Translations under genes and position numbers: made by a program
Assembly: GCF_000420505.1 (NCBI RefSeq)
Contig: NZ_ATVB01000004.1
Span: 1 to 64,000 of the forward strand
Source: Alloscardovia omnicolens DSM 21503
GTDB taxonomy: Bacteria; Actinomycetota; Actinomycetes; Actinomycetales; Bifidobacteriaceae
Direction: 5' to 3'
Length of the DNA: 64,000 bases
The notes under the pieces: generated by a model
Seen by the model: the letters and a program-made list of their open reading frames with translations, nothing else
The model's database searches: none
Told to the model about the DNA's origin: nothing
In this document: positions 1 through 9,750 of the stretch, one piece after another
How the letters are laid out: each line of letters starts with the position of its first letter
Position numbering within the stretch: the first letter of the stretch is position 1

Positions 1-143
1 CAACAAAACTGGCATAACAGGTGCATGAATCAGTTAAGCAGAATACGTGAGAGAAGAGACCTTCAAATTTAACGCAGCGTGCAGCCAGATTATGCATAAC
101 AGCTACAAGCCACGCATATGCAACCACTAAACCCCACTAAAAT
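1..143 (+). repeat. Left copy of an imperfect inverted repeat (~145 bp)
   Basis: This non-coding stretch matches the reverse complement of 3307-3452 along almost its whole length, at about 80% identity by eye, with a few one-base gaps. The shared core CAAAACTGGCATAACAGGTG is identical in both copies. The repeat begins at the first base of the window and may extend further left. The two copies face each other around the ROK/ABC/membrane-protein/toxin-antitoxin block. It could be the edge of a degenerate mobile unit, or a duplicated non-coding RNA or regulatory sequence. I cannot tell which. Confidence 0.75.
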
Positions 144-207
144 CGAAGAACAAGAAATATACGACATAAGTTGATTTTGCGCGGTTTTGTGTATTACTCT
201 TAAAGAC

Positions 208-1380
208 ATGGCATCGCACATTTCTGGATCTCAATCATCGCTGAGAGAGGCAAATAAAGCTCTTTTAAGCAATGCTATTACTAAATATGGTGCGATGACG
301 CAGATAGAACTAGCAGAAAATACAGGATTATCCACAGCAACGGTTTCTGTTTTAGTGCGTCAGCTCGTTGACGAAGGTCGGTTTACCACCACAGATACTG
401 TACGCAGTGGCCGTCGAGCAACCTTAGTATCTATTGCCCGCAAAATGGGTATTGGTGTGGGTGTTGCTATTGAACGCCATAACTTATCTATTTGTATTAC
501 AGATTTTTCTTTGACTATACTAGGCACTCATTCTATGCCCTTGCCTTTTGGACATAAACCCGATTCCATACTTATTCAAGCCTCTCGTCTTATTCATGAA
601 ACACTTGATTCTCTCGGTGCCAGTGTAGAGGAAATTGCTGCCATTATGGTGGCTGTAGCCTCCCCTATTGATTGGAAGCATCAGCAGATAGGCGTGCTCG
701 GTATTTTGCCGGACTGGGATGATGTGGATATTGTTGCGCATTTTAAAAATTCTTTCCATTGCGCTGTTTTTATTGATAATGATGCTAATGCTGCTGCTAT
801 TGCTGAACATAAGCAGGGTGCTGCAATCACTATGTCTAACTTCCTTTACGTTCATGCCGGAGATGGTGTGGGCTCAGCTATGTTTATTAACAACGATATT
901 TACCGCGGATCTATGGGATTAGCTGGAGAAATTGGACACGTGCAGGTTGATCCTTTTGGAGATATTTGCGTTTGTGGAAATAGAGGTTGTCTCGATACGA
1001 TTGTGAGCGAGCAACGTCTCACTCAGGTATTGAATTTTACTCATGGATCCATTACTTTAGACGATCTTATTCAAGGTGCACTCAATGCAGATGCCGGTTG
1101 CCGTCGTGTTATTTCTGACGCAGCCGTGCGCATCGGAACTGTTGTAGCTCAAACCTGTATTTCTATGGACCCTCAATCTATTGTTATTGGCGGTTCCCTC
1201 ACTAAAGCGCACGAGATTTTCTTAGAACCTCTTCAACAGTCTGTTCAGCGCTTGCTTTTTCCTGATGCTGTGGAACCTATTCGCATTATTCCTTCCGATA
1301 ATCCAGAAGGCAATGTTGTTTTAGGCGCAGCTTTATCCAGTATTGAACTTGCTTCTTCACTGAATAAAGTGAGCAATTAA
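208..1380 (+). CDS. ROK-family transcriptional regulator (NagC/XylR-like)
   Basis: This is a sugar-responsive repressor-type protein of about 390 residues. A winged helix-turn-helix lies near residues 30-57 (MTQIELAENTGLSTATVSVL). It is followed by a ROK sugar-kinase-like domain with DNDANAAAIAEH near 190-201. The ROK zinc site is present (GH at 243-244, then CVCGNRGC at 254-261: His244, Cys254, Cys256, Cys261). The DxGGT phosphate-binding motif of true ROK kinases is missing (MGIGVGVAIERH instead), so a regulator rather than a kinase is expected. An upstream in-frame TTG at 187 is possible, but the ATG at 208 gives the usual N-terminus. It lies directly upstream of a sugar-type ABC ATPase, its probable target. 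The ligand is unknown. Confidence 0.85.
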   Translation: MASHISGSQSSLREANKALLSNAITKYGAMTQIELAENTGLSTATVSVLVRQLVDEGRFTTTDTVRSGRRATLVSIARKMGIGVGVAIERHNLSICITDFSLTILGTHSMPLPFGHKPDSILIQASRLIHETLDSLGASVEEIAAIMVAVASPIDWKHQQIGVLGILPDWDDVDIVAHFKNSFHCAVFIDNDANAAAIAEHKQGAAITMSNFLYVHAGDGVGSAMFINNDIYRGSMGLAGEIGHVQVDPFGDICVCGNRGCLDTIVSEQRLTQVLNFTHGSITLDDLIQGALNADAGCRRVISDAAVRIGTVVAQTCISMDPQSIVIGGSLTKAHEIFLEPLQQSVQRLLFPDAVEPIRIIPSDNPEGNVVLGAALSSIELASSLNKVSN

Positions 1381-1438
1381 GAGCACAAAGAGGAGCTGAT
1401 ATACTTGGTTGTTATTGATAAAAACGTTGAGGACATAG

Positions 1439-2260
1439 GTGACTTCACACATGAGTGCAATTGAACAAAAAACAGTGCTTGAGTTAAGTCATATTAATCT
1501 CAGCTTTGACTATATTGAAGCGCTGAACGATGTAAACTTAACGCTTAAAGCTCACGAAGTTGTAGCTCTAGTAGGAGATAATGGCGCTGGTAAATCCACT
1601 CTTCTTAAAGTTATTGCTGGACTGTATCACCCAGACAACGGTTATATTTCTGTAAATGGCGAAAAAGTCAATCTCTCTAGTGTGCGAGCAGCCAATGATT
1701 TAGGTATTGCATCGATTTTCCAAGATATCAATATGTGTATGAACTTAGATGTTGCTGCCAATATCTTCTTAGGTCAAGAAATAGCAAATCAAGTGGGTAA
1801 CCGCAATGACGAGAATATGCATATTCAGGCGCGTCAAATTTTATCGCAGTTATCGTCTCCTTTAAGCGCTTTCCGTTCTTTAGAAGGCTTATCTACTGGC
1901 GAGAAGCAAACTGTTGCTATAGCGCGCGCCATGCTTCACGATCCTTCTATAGTTTTGATGGATGAGCCAACTGCTTCTCTGTCAGTTATTCAAACTGCTC
2001 AAGTTTTGTCGTATATCAAGGACTTACGTTCACGCGGTAAAGCAATTTTGCTTGTCTGCCATAATCTTCCCGATATTTTTGCTGTAGCAGATCGTATTGC
2101 TGTTATGCGTCACGGTCGGCTCGTTTCTGTTCACCGTACTGTAGAAACATCGTATGAGCAGATTATTGCTGAAATTGCGGGTGCACGTACTATTAACGAA
2201 GAGTTTGTGAATACAGAAGATCATCCTGAAGATCACAAACTGATTGATCGCTACAACTAA
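1439..2260 (+). CDS. Orphan sugar-type (CUT2/RbsA-like) ABC transporter ATP-binding protein
   Basis: This is a single nucleotide-binding domain of about 273 residues. It has Walker A GDNGAGKST (46-54), Q-loop Gln95, signature LSTGEKQTVAIARA (151-164), Walker B VLMDEP (172-177) and an H-loop in CHN near 208. The LSTGEKQ form of the signature belongs to the ribose/galactose (CUT2) importers, whose ATPases are normally two fused domains of about 500 residues. This one is half-size. A GTG at 1439 has a GAGGA six bases upstream; the ATG at 1451 is the alternative. It follows the ROK gene by 58 bp and precedes a 99-residue membrane protein by 11 bp. No permease or binding protein lies nearby, so the substrate and partners are unknown. 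Confidence 0.85.
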   Translation: MTSHMSAIEQKTVLELSHINLSFDYIEALNDVNLTLKAHEVVALVGDNGAGKSTLLKVIAGLYHPDNGYISVNGEKVNLSSVRAANDLGIASIFQDINMCMNLDVAANIFLGQEIANQVGNRNDENMHIQARQILSQLSSPLSAFRSLEGLSTGEKQTVAIARAMLHDPSIVLMDEPTASLSVIQTAQVLSYIKDLRSRGKAILLVCHNLPDIFAVADRIAVMRHGRLVSVHRTVETSYEQIIAEIAGARTINEEFVNTEDHPEDHKLIDRYN

Positions 2261-2271
2261 AAAGGATAATA

Positions 2272-2571
2272 ATGACTTTAGCAATAATGATTGGCAGCGC
2301 TGTTCTCGGCCTTGTTTTAGGCATACTGTTTGGCGCTTTTCCGCTGCGTACCACAGAAATGACACGTAAGCAGGAAAGTTATGGTTCTGCTTTAGGCGTT
2401 GTATGTTTAGGTTTAGTTTTGATTTTGATTTTCCTCAACCAAAACGCTGCCTCATGGATTTTTATTGGAACAGTTATTGCTGGTTTTACGATTGCAAAAA
2501 TTCCGCCTGTTCGTGCGTGGTTTGTGGCGCGCTTTAAGATTTTTAGGCCTAAGAAAAAGCGTAAGCGCTAA
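2272..2571 (+). CDS. Small membrane protein, function unknown
   Basis: This is a 99-residue protein. It has a hydrophobic N-terminal segment (about 1-24), a polar stretch, then two closely spaced hydrophobic segments (about 41-70). The tail is strongly basic and ends KKKRKR, probably facing the cytoplasm. The ATG is preceded by AAAGGATAAT, a usable ribosome-binding site, and sits 11 bp after the ABC ATPase stop, so the two are probably co-transcribed. It could be a partner or anchor for that ATPase. I do not recognise the family. Confidence 0.65.
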   Translation: MTLAIMIGSAVLGLVLGILFGAFPLRTTEMTRKQESYGSALGVVCLGLVLILIFLNQNAASWIFIGTVIAGFTIAKIPPVRAWFVARFKIFRPKKKRKR

Positions 2572-2575
2572 AAAC

Positions 2576-2603
2576 TTTCACAAATCTCAGGATTTTGTGA
2601 GAG
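2576..2603 (+). terminator. Possible weak terminator
   Basis: TCACAAA and TTTTGTGA form an imperfect hairpin just after the stop codon of the small membrane protein, with no strong T-run behind it. It would end the ROK-ABC-membrane protein unit. The call rests only on its position and short stem. Confidence 0.3.
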
Positions 2604-2711
2604 ATTCAAAGTGTTCGTGTCTACACAGAGTTTCTAGTAGCTTATAGCCAATAACTATGGCAGATAACACAAGGCACTTGTCATCTACCGTGAATTACAT
2701 ATGTATATGTT

Positions 2712-2967
2712 CTACTTCTTAAAATGCTCTGAATGTGATTCCCACCTGTTGAGTACAAGAACGAGCACATCATGCTGAATTTCGTAAACTAATAACCGAT
2801 CAGGTTCGATATGCCGCTCTCATGCACCCTTAAAATTTCCCGAAAACTCATGATCTCTATAACGTGCATCTAAACGATATCCCTGAGATAAAACAGAGAT
2901 AATGCTGTTTCTTTGCCAGCTTCAAATCTTTCTTAAACTGACTTGTAAACTTAACAAGATATGTCAT
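2712..2967 (-). pseudogene. Degenerate YafQ/RelE-family toxin
   Basis: Reading from the ATG at 2967 gives MTYLVKFTSQFKKDLKLAKK, the typical start of YafQ toxins. After about 20 residues the frame is lost. The rest continues in another frame as GYRLDARYRDHEFSGNFKG, an in-frame TGA at 2822-2820, then ERHIEPDRLLVYEIQ and an LVLVLNRWESHSEHF-like end. Several codons between the two halves are also missing compared with the family. The start overlaps the antitoxin stop by ATGA, as in intact modules. With a deletion, a frameshift and a stop, it cannot make an active mRNA interferase. Confidence 0.85.
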
Positions 2968-3232
2968 ATGTCCAAAGCTGCTTTAAGATCGTCAATACTC
3001 TCATAACTCGGAACACTCTCATCTATAGCAATAGAACGTCCTTCTTGAATAGCAGCAGTTACATCGTTAGGTAAATCCAGCTTCAAATTAAAAGGAATGC
3101 CATTTTCGCGAATGGTGGTTTTGAGGAACATATTTATAGCAGTGGTCATATTCAATCCCAGCTCAGCAAAATATGTTCAGCCTGCTCTTTCACGACCTTA
3201 TCGGTACGTATATTCAAATTTATACTAACCAT
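2964..3232 (-). pseudogene. Frameshifted DinJ/RelB-family antitoxin
   Basis: From the ATG at 3232 the sequence reads MVSINLNIRTDKVVKEQAEHI. It then loses frame at a run of four A/T bases (3168-3171). In the shifted frame it continues ELGLNMTTAINMFLKTTIR and on to the end at 2964, which matches the ribbon-helix-helix DinJ pattern well. One missing base in the run explains the break. An ATG after the break would allow a 63-residue C-terminal piece to be made, but that lacks the DNA-binding N-terminus. An alternative upstream ATG lies at 3244. Together with the broken toxin this is a dead module. Confidence 0.8.
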
Positions 3233-3306
3233 ATCAATACTCATACACAATTTATGTGCATTGTAAAGACAATGTCATTATATTATAAGGATTACAGGCT
3301 CTTGTG

Positions 3307-3452
3307 TTTTTAGCGGGGTTTTCGAGGTTGCAGGTGCGTGACTAGTAGCTGTTCTGCACAATCAGGCTTCACGCCGCGTTAAATTCGGAGAGCTATTGCT
3401 CTCACATATACTGGCTTAACCGATTCATACACCTGTTATGCCAGTTTTGATG
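3307..3452 (-). repeat. Right copy of the imperfect inverted repeat
   Basis: This is the reverse-complement partner of bases 1-143. It contains the same CAAAACTGGCATAACAGGTG core (on the minus strand) and a similar GAATTTAACGC segment in the middle. It lies in the 330-bp gene-free stretch between the dead dinJ gene and the small membrane protein at 3579. I see no gene in the rest of that stretch (3245-3578). Confidence 0.75.
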
Positions 3453-3578
3453 GGCAAAAATGGTTTCAAAAGTGGCATATCGGTTGCGCGTATCAACTTC
3501 ACGCATACAGGCAAGGAATCAACTGGAGTCTACTGAGTAATATCGCCCAAAAACCCCACTATGTCCGAAGATTATCTT

Positions 3579-3803
3579 TTACTCGTCTTCGTCGTTATCA
3601 TCGTCAGGACGAGTTTTTTTATACAAAGTCCAACCTTGATAGCTTGTATAGCCAATAACAACAAGAAGGCAGGCAATAAACACCCAGCTTGCCCAATTTG
3701 TTATTGTTCCATCATGAATATAGCTGTAAATGCTTTGAATAAGCCATGCTGTGCAAGCTAAAGCAGTAAGAAGATAAAGACGCGACTGTGCTGTTTCATT
3801 CAT
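3579..3803 (-). CDS. Small two-helix membrane protein with acidic tail
   Basis: This is a protein of about 74 residues starting MNETAQ. It has two hydrophobic segments (roughly LYLLTALACTAWLIQSIYSY and WASWVFIACLLVVIGYTSY) and a very acidic end, DDDNDEDE. An in-frame TTG at 3821 would add six residues, but the ATG at 3803 is preferred. It is separated from the DUF3566 gene upstream by a strong hairpin. The family is not recognised. Small proteins of this shape are often seen near gyrA in bifidobacteria, but I cannot assign a function. Confidence 0.6.
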   Translation of the reverse strand: MNETAQSRLYLLTALACTAWLIQSIYSYIHDGTITNWASWVFIACLLVVIGYTSYQGWTLYKKTRPDDDNDEDE

Positions 3804-3826
3804 GGTTCTTAAGTGTAGCAAAAGTT

Positions 3827-3853
3827 AAGGCTCGCACACTGCGTGCGAGCCTT
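3827..3853 (-). terminator. Terminator of the gyrB-gyrA-DUF3566 unit
   Basis: AAGGCTCGCAC and GTGCGAGCCTT form an 11-bp perfect stem with a five-base loop. On the minus strand it is followed by AACTTTTGCT. It lies just after the DUF3566 stop codon and before the next small gene. Confidence 0.8.
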
Positions 3854-3858
3854 AGTCT

Positions 3859-4371
3859 TTAATCATCACCCAAGGTGACGTGAATGCCACCAACCAGTGA
3901 ACTTACTATGTTGTAGAGGAATGCTCCAATAGCTGCTAGAACTGTTCCCACCACAATCTCGAATACACTCACAATGGTGAAAATAGACAGCACGCGTCCC
4001 AGACTAATAAAGGAAGCAATATCGAAACCTTTAGAGTTCAAACCTGCACTCGACACAATAGAGGTGAGGGAATCAAAAACACCCACAGCCTGCAGTACAT
4101 AATACAAGAAGACGACTGCAATAACCTGTATTAATGCAACAGCAATCAGCAGCATAAACGATACCTTGGTCACTGACCATGGATCAATCTGCGTTAAGCT
4201 CAGCTTCATACGTCGTGCTCGAGGAACAGACTTCTTCTTCTCTGCAAGAACAGACACATGAACTGTGTCCGGCGTAGTCGGTTCACTGGATGCCACACGA
4301 GCTTCAGTCACAGGTTTTTCTTCCGCTTGTTCTACCTGTGGCGTTTCTAATGCTTCGGTTTCATCACTCAT
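3859..4371 (-). CDS. DUF3566 membrane protein
   Basis: This is a 170-residue protein with a charged cytoplasmic N-terminus of about 65 residues rich in Glu, Thr and Pro. The DUF3566 region follows, starting at LSLTQIDPWSVTKVSF, with two long hydrophobic segments (about 72-98 and 128-158). DUF3566 proteins are regularly encoded directly downstream of gyrA in actinobacteria. Their role is unknown. It lies 74 bp after gyrA on the same strand and just before a terminator. Confidence 0.85.
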   Translation of the reverse strand: MSDETEALETPQVEQAEEKPVTEARVASSEPTTPDTVHVSVLAEKKKSVPRARRMKLSLTQIDPWSVTKVSFMLLIAVALIQVIAVVFLYYVLQAVGVFDSLTSIVSSAGLNSKGFDIASFISLGRVLSIFTIVSVFEIVVGTVLAAIGAFLYNIVSSLVGGIHVTLGDD

Positions 4372-4445
4372 GTGATTCCCCCTTTTCTTCTATTTTCAGC
4401 CTATATCTGAAGTTATAACTGAGTTTAGCTTAACAAAAGCACTGT

Positions 4446-7016
4446 CTATTGCACAGTTTGTGCGCTTTCTGTTACTGCCTCTTCACGAGTATCTTCGTCC
4501 TCAGTTTCTTTCTCCGCATTGCGGGCGATGGAAACAATTTCGTCGTTCTTATCTGGCTTCGCTAAGGTGACGCCTTGAGTAGTACGTCCTGTGCGCTTAA
4601 TTTCGCTCACATCAGAACGGATTACTTTACCAGACTTCATAATCGCCATGATTTGGTCGTCTTCTTCTACAACAACCGCACCAACAAGCAGACCGCGACC
4701 TTCAACGAGGTTAATAGCCTTCACACCATAACCATTACGACCTTGCAAACGATATTCAGACAAAGCTGTGCGCTTAGCAAAGCCTTCGCTGGTTACGACT
4801 AACAGATCGGAATCGGACTCAGCTGGAACCACAGCCATGCTTAAGAGGAAGTCATCTTCCTTAAACTTCATAGCCTGAACACCAGCAGTCTGACGACCCA
4901 TTGGACGCAAAGTATCATCATCAGCAGCGAACTTCACAGACATACCTGCATGAGACACCACAATAATGTCATCATTGCTATTGCACAGAGCAGCACCAAT
5001 CAGCTCATCCGAAACTGTTTCGTTCTCGCCGTCCATATCCATCAAGCGAACAGCAATCAAACCGCCTTGACGAGTGGAATCATACTCTGGAAGCTTTGTC
5101 TTCTTAATCTTGCCGCTCTTTGTTGCCAGCACGAGATATTCAGCTGCTTCATAATCCTTAATAGACAGAATCTGCTGAATTTTCTCCTGAGGTCCTAACT
5201 GCAGAAGATTAGCAACATGCTGTCCCTTCGAATCACGAGAGCCTTCTGGCAGCTCGTATCCCTTCAAACGGTAAACGCGGCCTTCATTCGTAAAGAAGAG
5301 CAACCAGTTATGCGTGGACGTAGAGAAGAAATGATCAACAACGTCATCTTCACGTAGCCTAGCGCCCTTAATGCCCTTACCTCCGCGATGCTGAGAACGG
5401 TATTCATCCGCCTTCGTGCGCTTAATATAGCCCGAATGCGTAACAGTAACAACCACATTCTCTTCAGCAATCAAATCTTCCACATTCATCTCACCAGAGA
5501 ATGGAAGAATCTTGGTACGACGTTCATCGCCATACTTTTCAATAATCTCATCCATTTCATCGCCCACAATCTTGCGACGACGTTCTGGACTGGAAAGAAT
5601 ATCGTTGTAATCAGCAATGCGACGCATCAGTTCTTCATGCTCGTCAAGAATCTTCTGGCGTTCCAAAGCTGCAAGGCGACGCAACTGCATAGCCAAAATA
5701 GCATCAGCCTGAATCTGGTCAACGCCCAAAAGCTCCATTAAACCTGTACGAGCCTGATCAACATCAGGGGAGCGGCGAATCAAAGCAATAACTTCTTCGA
5801 TCATATCCAGAGCCTTGAGGTAACCCTGCAAAATATGATCGCGATCTTCTGCTTCGCGCTTCAAATACTCCGTACGACGGTAAATAACATCGAGCTGATG
5901 GTTAATCCAATGACGAATAAAAGCATCAAGGCTGAGCGTACGTGGCACGCCATCGACAAGAGCCAACATATTTGCGCCGAAAGTCTGCTGCAGCTGAGTG
6001 TGCTTGTAGAGGTTGTTGAGCACAACCTTTGGCACAGCATCACGCTTAAGAACAAGAACCAAACGCTGACCTGTGCGTCCAGAAGTTTCATCGCGCATAT
6101 CGGCAATGCCTTGAATCTTACCATCGCGCACACCTTCTCGAATGGAGGATGCCAAACGATCTGGGTTCACCTGGTAAGGAAGCTCAGTAACAACCAAGCA
6201 CAAACGACCCTTAATTTCTTCAGTATTCACCACAGCGCGCATGGTAATAAGACCACGACCTGTGCGGTAAGCCTGCTCAATGCCGTTATGTCCCAAAATT
6301 GTAGCGCCAGTAGGGAAGTCTGGTCCCTTAATAATAGCGATGAGGTTGTTGAGTAATTCTTCTTTAGATGCATCAGGATGATCCAAAGCCCAGTGCACAC
6401 CCTGAGCCACTTCACGCATATTGTGAGGTGGAATATTGGTTGCCATACCCACAGCAATACCAGAGGAACCGTTGACCAGCAGATTAGGGAAACGGCTTGG
6501 AAGAACTGTTGGTTCCTGAGTTTTACCATCGTAGTTAGGAATAAAATCAACAGTTTTCTTATCAATATCGCGCACTAATTCCATAGCCAGAGGAGCCATA
6601 CGGCACTCTGTATAACGCATTGCTGCTGCTGGATCGTCACCTGGAGAACCGAAGTTACCCTGTCCATCAACGAGTAAGTAACGCATAGACCAGCTTTGAG
6701 CCATACGCACCAAAGTATCGTAAATTGCAGAATCACCGTGAGGATGGTACTTACCCATCACATCACCGACTACACGCGAGCACTTGTTATAACCACGGTC
6801 TGGACGATAACCGCCATCGTACATGGCATATACCACGCGACGATGTACTGGCTTCATACCATCTCGCACATCTGGAAGAGCACGCTCCACAATTACCGAA
6901 AGTGCGTAAGCCAAATAGGATTCACGCATTTCTTTTTGCAGATCAGTGCGCTGCACGCGATGACCTGCCATTAAGCCAAAATCTTCGCCATTATCTGGCG
7001 TTAATTCGTCTGCCAT
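4446..7016 (-). CDS. gyrA: DNA gyrase subunit A
   Basis: This is the catalytic subunit that breaks and rejoins DNA during ATP-driven negative supercoiling, acting as a GyrA2GyrB2 complex. At 856 residues it has the usual length. The active-site tyrosine is Tyr135 in AAMRYTE. The quinolone-interaction segment [10 protein letters not shown] (91-100) has Ser96 and Asp100, the residues equivalent to Ser83 and Asp87 of E. coli, so no classical resistance change is seen there. The GyrA box appears as QHRGGKG in the C-terminal wheel domain. The tail is acidic. It follows gyrB by 29 bp in the same direction. Confidence 0.98.
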   Translation of the reverse strand: MADELTPDNGEDFGLMAGHRVQRTDLQKEMRESYLAYALSVIVERALPDVRDGMKPVHRRVVYAMYDGGYRPDRGYNKCSRVVGDVMGKYHPHGDSAIYDTLVRMAQSWSMRYLLVDGQGNFGSPGDDPAAAMRYTECRMAPLAMELVRDIDKKTVDFIPNYDGKTQEPTVLPSRFPNLLVNGSSGIAVGMATNIPPHNMREVAQGVHWALDHPDASKEELLNNLIAIIKGPDFPTGATILGHNGIEQAYRTGRGLITMRAVVNTEEIKGRLCLVVTELPYQVNPDRLASSIREGVRDGKIQGIADMRDETSGRTGQRLVLVLKRDAVPKVVLNNLYKHTQLQQTFGANMLALVDGVPRTLSLDAFIRHWINHQLDVIYRRTEYLKREAEDRDHILQGYLKALDMIEEVIALIRRSPDVDQARTGLMELLGVDQIQADAILAMQLRRLAALERQKILDEHEELMRRIADYNDILSSPERRRKIVGDEMDEIIEKYGDERRTKILPFSGEMNVEDLIAEENVVVTVTHSGYIKRTKADEYRSQHRGGKGIKGARLREDDVVDHFFSTSTHNWLLFFTNEGRVYRLKGYELPEGSRDSKGQHVANLLQLGPQEKIQQILSIKDYEAAEYLVLATKSGKIKKTKLPEYDSTRQGGLIAVRLMDMDGENETVSDELIGAALCNSNDDIIVVSHAGMSVKFAADDDTLRPMGRQTAGVQAMKFKEDDFLLSMAVVPAESDSDLLVVTSEGFAKRTALSEYRLQGRNGYGVKAINLVEGRGLLVGAVVVEEDDQIMAIMKSGKVIRSDVSEIKRTGRTTQGVTLAKPDKNDEIVSIARNAEKETEDEDTREEAVTESAQTVQ

Positions 7017-7045
7017 TTTCTACCCTTTAATACAATCTGTCAGGT

Positions 7046-9103
7046 TTATGCATCAATAAAGCGAGCATCGCGAGCATTACGCTGAATAAACAATCGACGT
7101 GGCTCTACATCGTCACCCATAAGCATGGAGAAAGTTTCATCAGCTTGAGCTGCATCTTCAATATGAATTTGTTTCAAAATACGATGATGCGGATCCATAG
7201 TTGTTTCCCACAACTCCTGATACGACATCTCACCCAAACCCTTGTAGCGCTGGATACCTTCGCCCTTAGGAAGCTGACGACCTGCTGCCTTACCTTCAGC
7301 TAAAGCACGGTCACGTTCTTCATCGGTGTACACGAAATCGTGATTACCCTTCGTCCACTTCAAACGGTACAGAGGAGGCATAGCCACATACACATAGCCA
7401 GAGTTAATCAAAGGACGCATATAGCGGAACATTAAGGTCAGATTGAGTGTGGCAATATGAGCGCCGTCCACATCAGCATCGGCCATAATAATAATCTTGT
7501 GATAACGCACCTTGTCAATGTCGAATTCTTCGCCATAACCACCGCCAATAGCCGTAATCAGCGATTCAATGGTATCGGACTTCATCATGCGGTCGAGGCT
7601 GGCACGTTCGGTGTTCAAAATCTTACCGCGCAAAGGCAAAATAGCCTGTGTAATAGGATTACGACCCTGAATTGCTGAACCACCTGCGGAATCACCCTCC
7701 ACAATAAACAATTCGCATTCAGCAGGATTATTGGACTGGCAATCCTTAAGCTTATCTGGCATACCTGCAGACTCAAAAATAGACTTGCGGCGCGTATTTT
7801 CGCGAGCTTTCTTAGCCGCAAAACGAGCACGAGCAGCTTCCTGAGCTTTCTGCACAATGCGCTTAGCTTCATTAGGATGTTCTCCCAACCAATCGCCAAG
7901 CTTTTCAGTTACTACACGCTGAACGAAAGTCTTTGCTTCGGAATTACCGAGCTTAGTCTTGGTCTGTCCTTCGAACTGAGGAACGGTCAGTTTCACAGAA
8001 ATAACTGCTGTTAAACCTTCACGCACATCATCGCCGGTTAAGTTTTCGTCCTTTTCTTTAAGGAAGCCCTTCTCGCGCGCATAACGGTTGATTAAACCAG
8101 TTAATGCAGCACGGAAACCTTCTTCATGCGTACCACCCTCGGTTGTGGTAATTGTATTTGCGAAGGAATGAATAGACTCGGAATATGCACGCGTCCACTG
8201 CAAAGCAAGTTCAGCAGAAATACCCATCTGCAAATCTTCTGCTTCGAAGTCAATAACTTCGTCTTCAACAGGAGCAGTTTTCTTTGCCTTCACCAAGTAT
8301 TCCACATAGTCTTTAATACCGTTTGGATACTTGTATGTTACGCTGCGATGCTGTGGCTTATCGTCAGCATTATTATCGGCAATTTCGTCGCCTGCCTCGT
8401 CTACAAAACGTTCATCTGTTAAGGAAATCTGCAAACCCTTATTCAGGAATGCCATCTGCTGGAAACGCGCACGTAAGGTTTCAAAATCATATTCAGTAAC
8501 TTCAAAAATAGCTGGATCTGCCCAGAAAGTAACAGAAGTACCTGTTTCTTCGTCCTCGTTGAGAGCGCGCCCTTGAATAAGTGGGGTGACGGAATGCTGA
8601 TTTTCAAAATTTTGCGTCCAGTAATAGCCTTGACGACGCACTTCTACGTTAATACGAGTAGAAAGAGCGTTTACTACAGAAATACCTACGCCGTGCAGAC
8701 CACCGGATACGGCATAACCGCCGCCACCAAATTTACCGCCTGCATGGAGCTTAGTAAGCACCACTTCCACGCCAGATTTACCTTCGCCAGGCACTTCGTC
8801 CACAGGAATACCGCGGCCGTTATCGACTACGCGAATACCGTTATCTGGCAAAATAGTTACTTCAATATGAGAGGCAAAACCTGCTAAAGCTTCGTCCACA
8901 GAATTATCAACAATCTCATACACGAGATGATGCAGACCGCGAGGGCCAGTGGAACCAATGTACATACCTGGACGCACACGTACTGCTTCCAAGCCTTCCA
9001 GAACACGCAAATCGCTTGCATCATAATGTTCAGGGGACATTGTGTCATCAAGTTGAACGGAATTTTCTGTATCGTCCGCCACTGACGTTCCTTCCCAATT
9101 CAT
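7046..9103 (-). CDS. gyrB: DNA gyrase subunit B
   Basis: This is the ATPase subunit of gyrase. At 685 residues it is the actinobacterial length without the Gram-negative insert. The GHKL ATPase domain shows YIGSTG (48-53) and DNGRGIP (94-100). The TOPRIM domain shows EGDSAGGSA (469-477) and the metal-binding DADVDGAH (542-549). It lies between the DUF721 gene and gyrA, all on the minus strand. The 170-bp gap upstream probably holds its promoter. Confidence 0.98.
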   Translation of the reverse strand: MNWEGTSVADDTENSVQLDDTMSPEHYDASDLRVLEGLEAVRVRPGMYIGSTGPRGLHHLVYEIVDNSVDEALAGFASHIEVTILPDNGIRVVDNGRGIPVDEVPGEGKSGVEVVLTKLHAGGKFGGGGYAVSGGLHGVGISVVNALSTRINVEVRRQGYYWTQNFENQHSVTPLIQGRALNEDEETGTSVTFWADPAIFEVTEYDFETLRARFQQMAFLNKGLQISLTDERFVDEAGDEIADNNADDKPQHRSVTYKYPNGIKDYVEYLVKAKKTAPVEDEVIDFEAEDLQMGISAELALQWTRAYSESIHSFANTITTTEGGTHEEGFRAALTGLINRYAREKGFLKEKDENLTGDDVREGLTAVISVKLTVPQFEGQTKTKLGNSEAKTFVQRVVTEKLGDWLGEHPNEAKRIVQKAQEAARARFAAKKARENTRRKSIFESAGMPDKLKDCQSNNPAECELFIVEGDSAGGSAIQGRNPITQAILPLRGKILNTERASLDRMMKSDTIESLITAIGGGYGEEFDIDKVRYHKIIIMADADVDGAHIATLNLTLMFRYMRPLINSGYVYVAMPPLYRLKWTKGNHDFVYTDEERDRALAEGKAAGRQLPKGEGIQRYKGLGEMSYQELWETTMDPHHRILKQIHIEDAAQADETFSMLMGDDVEPRRLFIQRNARDARFIDA

Positions 9104-9276
9104 AAAAAATAACCCCGTACTTTTTATTGATGTGCGAGGTTCTTTTTGCTCCTACCCACGTTAAAAACCACAAAAAAGGCTCTTCTACGTGTTTTTACTT
9201 ATTATGAATAGGGTACCAAAACATAGCGACACTTCGTCTGTAAAGCGCTTTAACGGTTTTTATAGATTTTTGACTG

Positions 9277-9750
9277 CTAATAGCGCGGATATCGTTTGCG
9301 TTTATATGGCTCTGGCTGAGGACCGATAAAACGAATGTCGCTGATTTCTAGACCTTCAATCTGCTCATTGATTTTAGTAATCATCTGTTCTTTCATAAAG
9401 CCAAGTTGAGTAGCCCATGCTGGTGAATTCACAAAAACCGTCAGTTCGGAACCGTGAAAACGCCCCACACGCGAATTTTGAGCTATGGTTTCACCCACAA
9501 TTTGCGCCCAATCGTCATACAGATGAGCCACACCCATATGATTTTTCCACTGCGGATTACTCGTTATGGCTGCTAATACTGTTCCAAAATTAACCCAGTC
9601 GCGTCCTTTTTGTCCGAAACTTTGTGCTGCCAACTGATTTGATTCATCAAAACTGCGTCTTTGAACAAATTGATACGCATAAGGTTCAAAAATATGTGCA
9701 GCTAAACTATGAGAAGAAATACGAAATTCTTCGCTCAGAGGTTTACGCAT
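9277..9750 (-). CDS. DUF721 / DciA-like protein
   Basis: This is a protein of about 157 residues with a DUF721 domain in its second half (WAQIVGETIAQNSRVGRF, then LTVFVNSPAWATQLGFMKEQM) and a basic end KRKRYPRY. DUF721 proteins include DciA, which helps load the replicative helicase in bacteria without DnaC. Its place between recF and gyrB is conserved in actinobacteria and fits that role. The ATG at 9750 is preferred because AAGGTGATC lies at ideal spacing. A GTG at 9762 is possible. The start overlaps the end of recF. Confidence 0.85.
   Translation of the reverse strand: MRKPLSEEFRISSHSLAAHIFEPYAYQFVQRRSFDESNQLAAQSFGQKGRDWVNFGTVLAAITSNPQWKNHMGVAHLYDDWAQIVGETIAQNSRVGRFHGSELTVFVNSPAWATQLGFMKEQMITKINEQIEGLEISDIRFIGPQPEPYKRKRYPRY

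Noticed and set aside
2964-3155. 63-residue protein as an intact small antitoxin
   Set aside because: The missing N-terminal DNA-binding part is present upstream in another frame, so this is a piece of a broken gene.
5835-6356. 173-codon plus-strand frame inside gyrA
   Set aside because: Antisense shadow of gyrA; the gyrA reading is conserved throughout.
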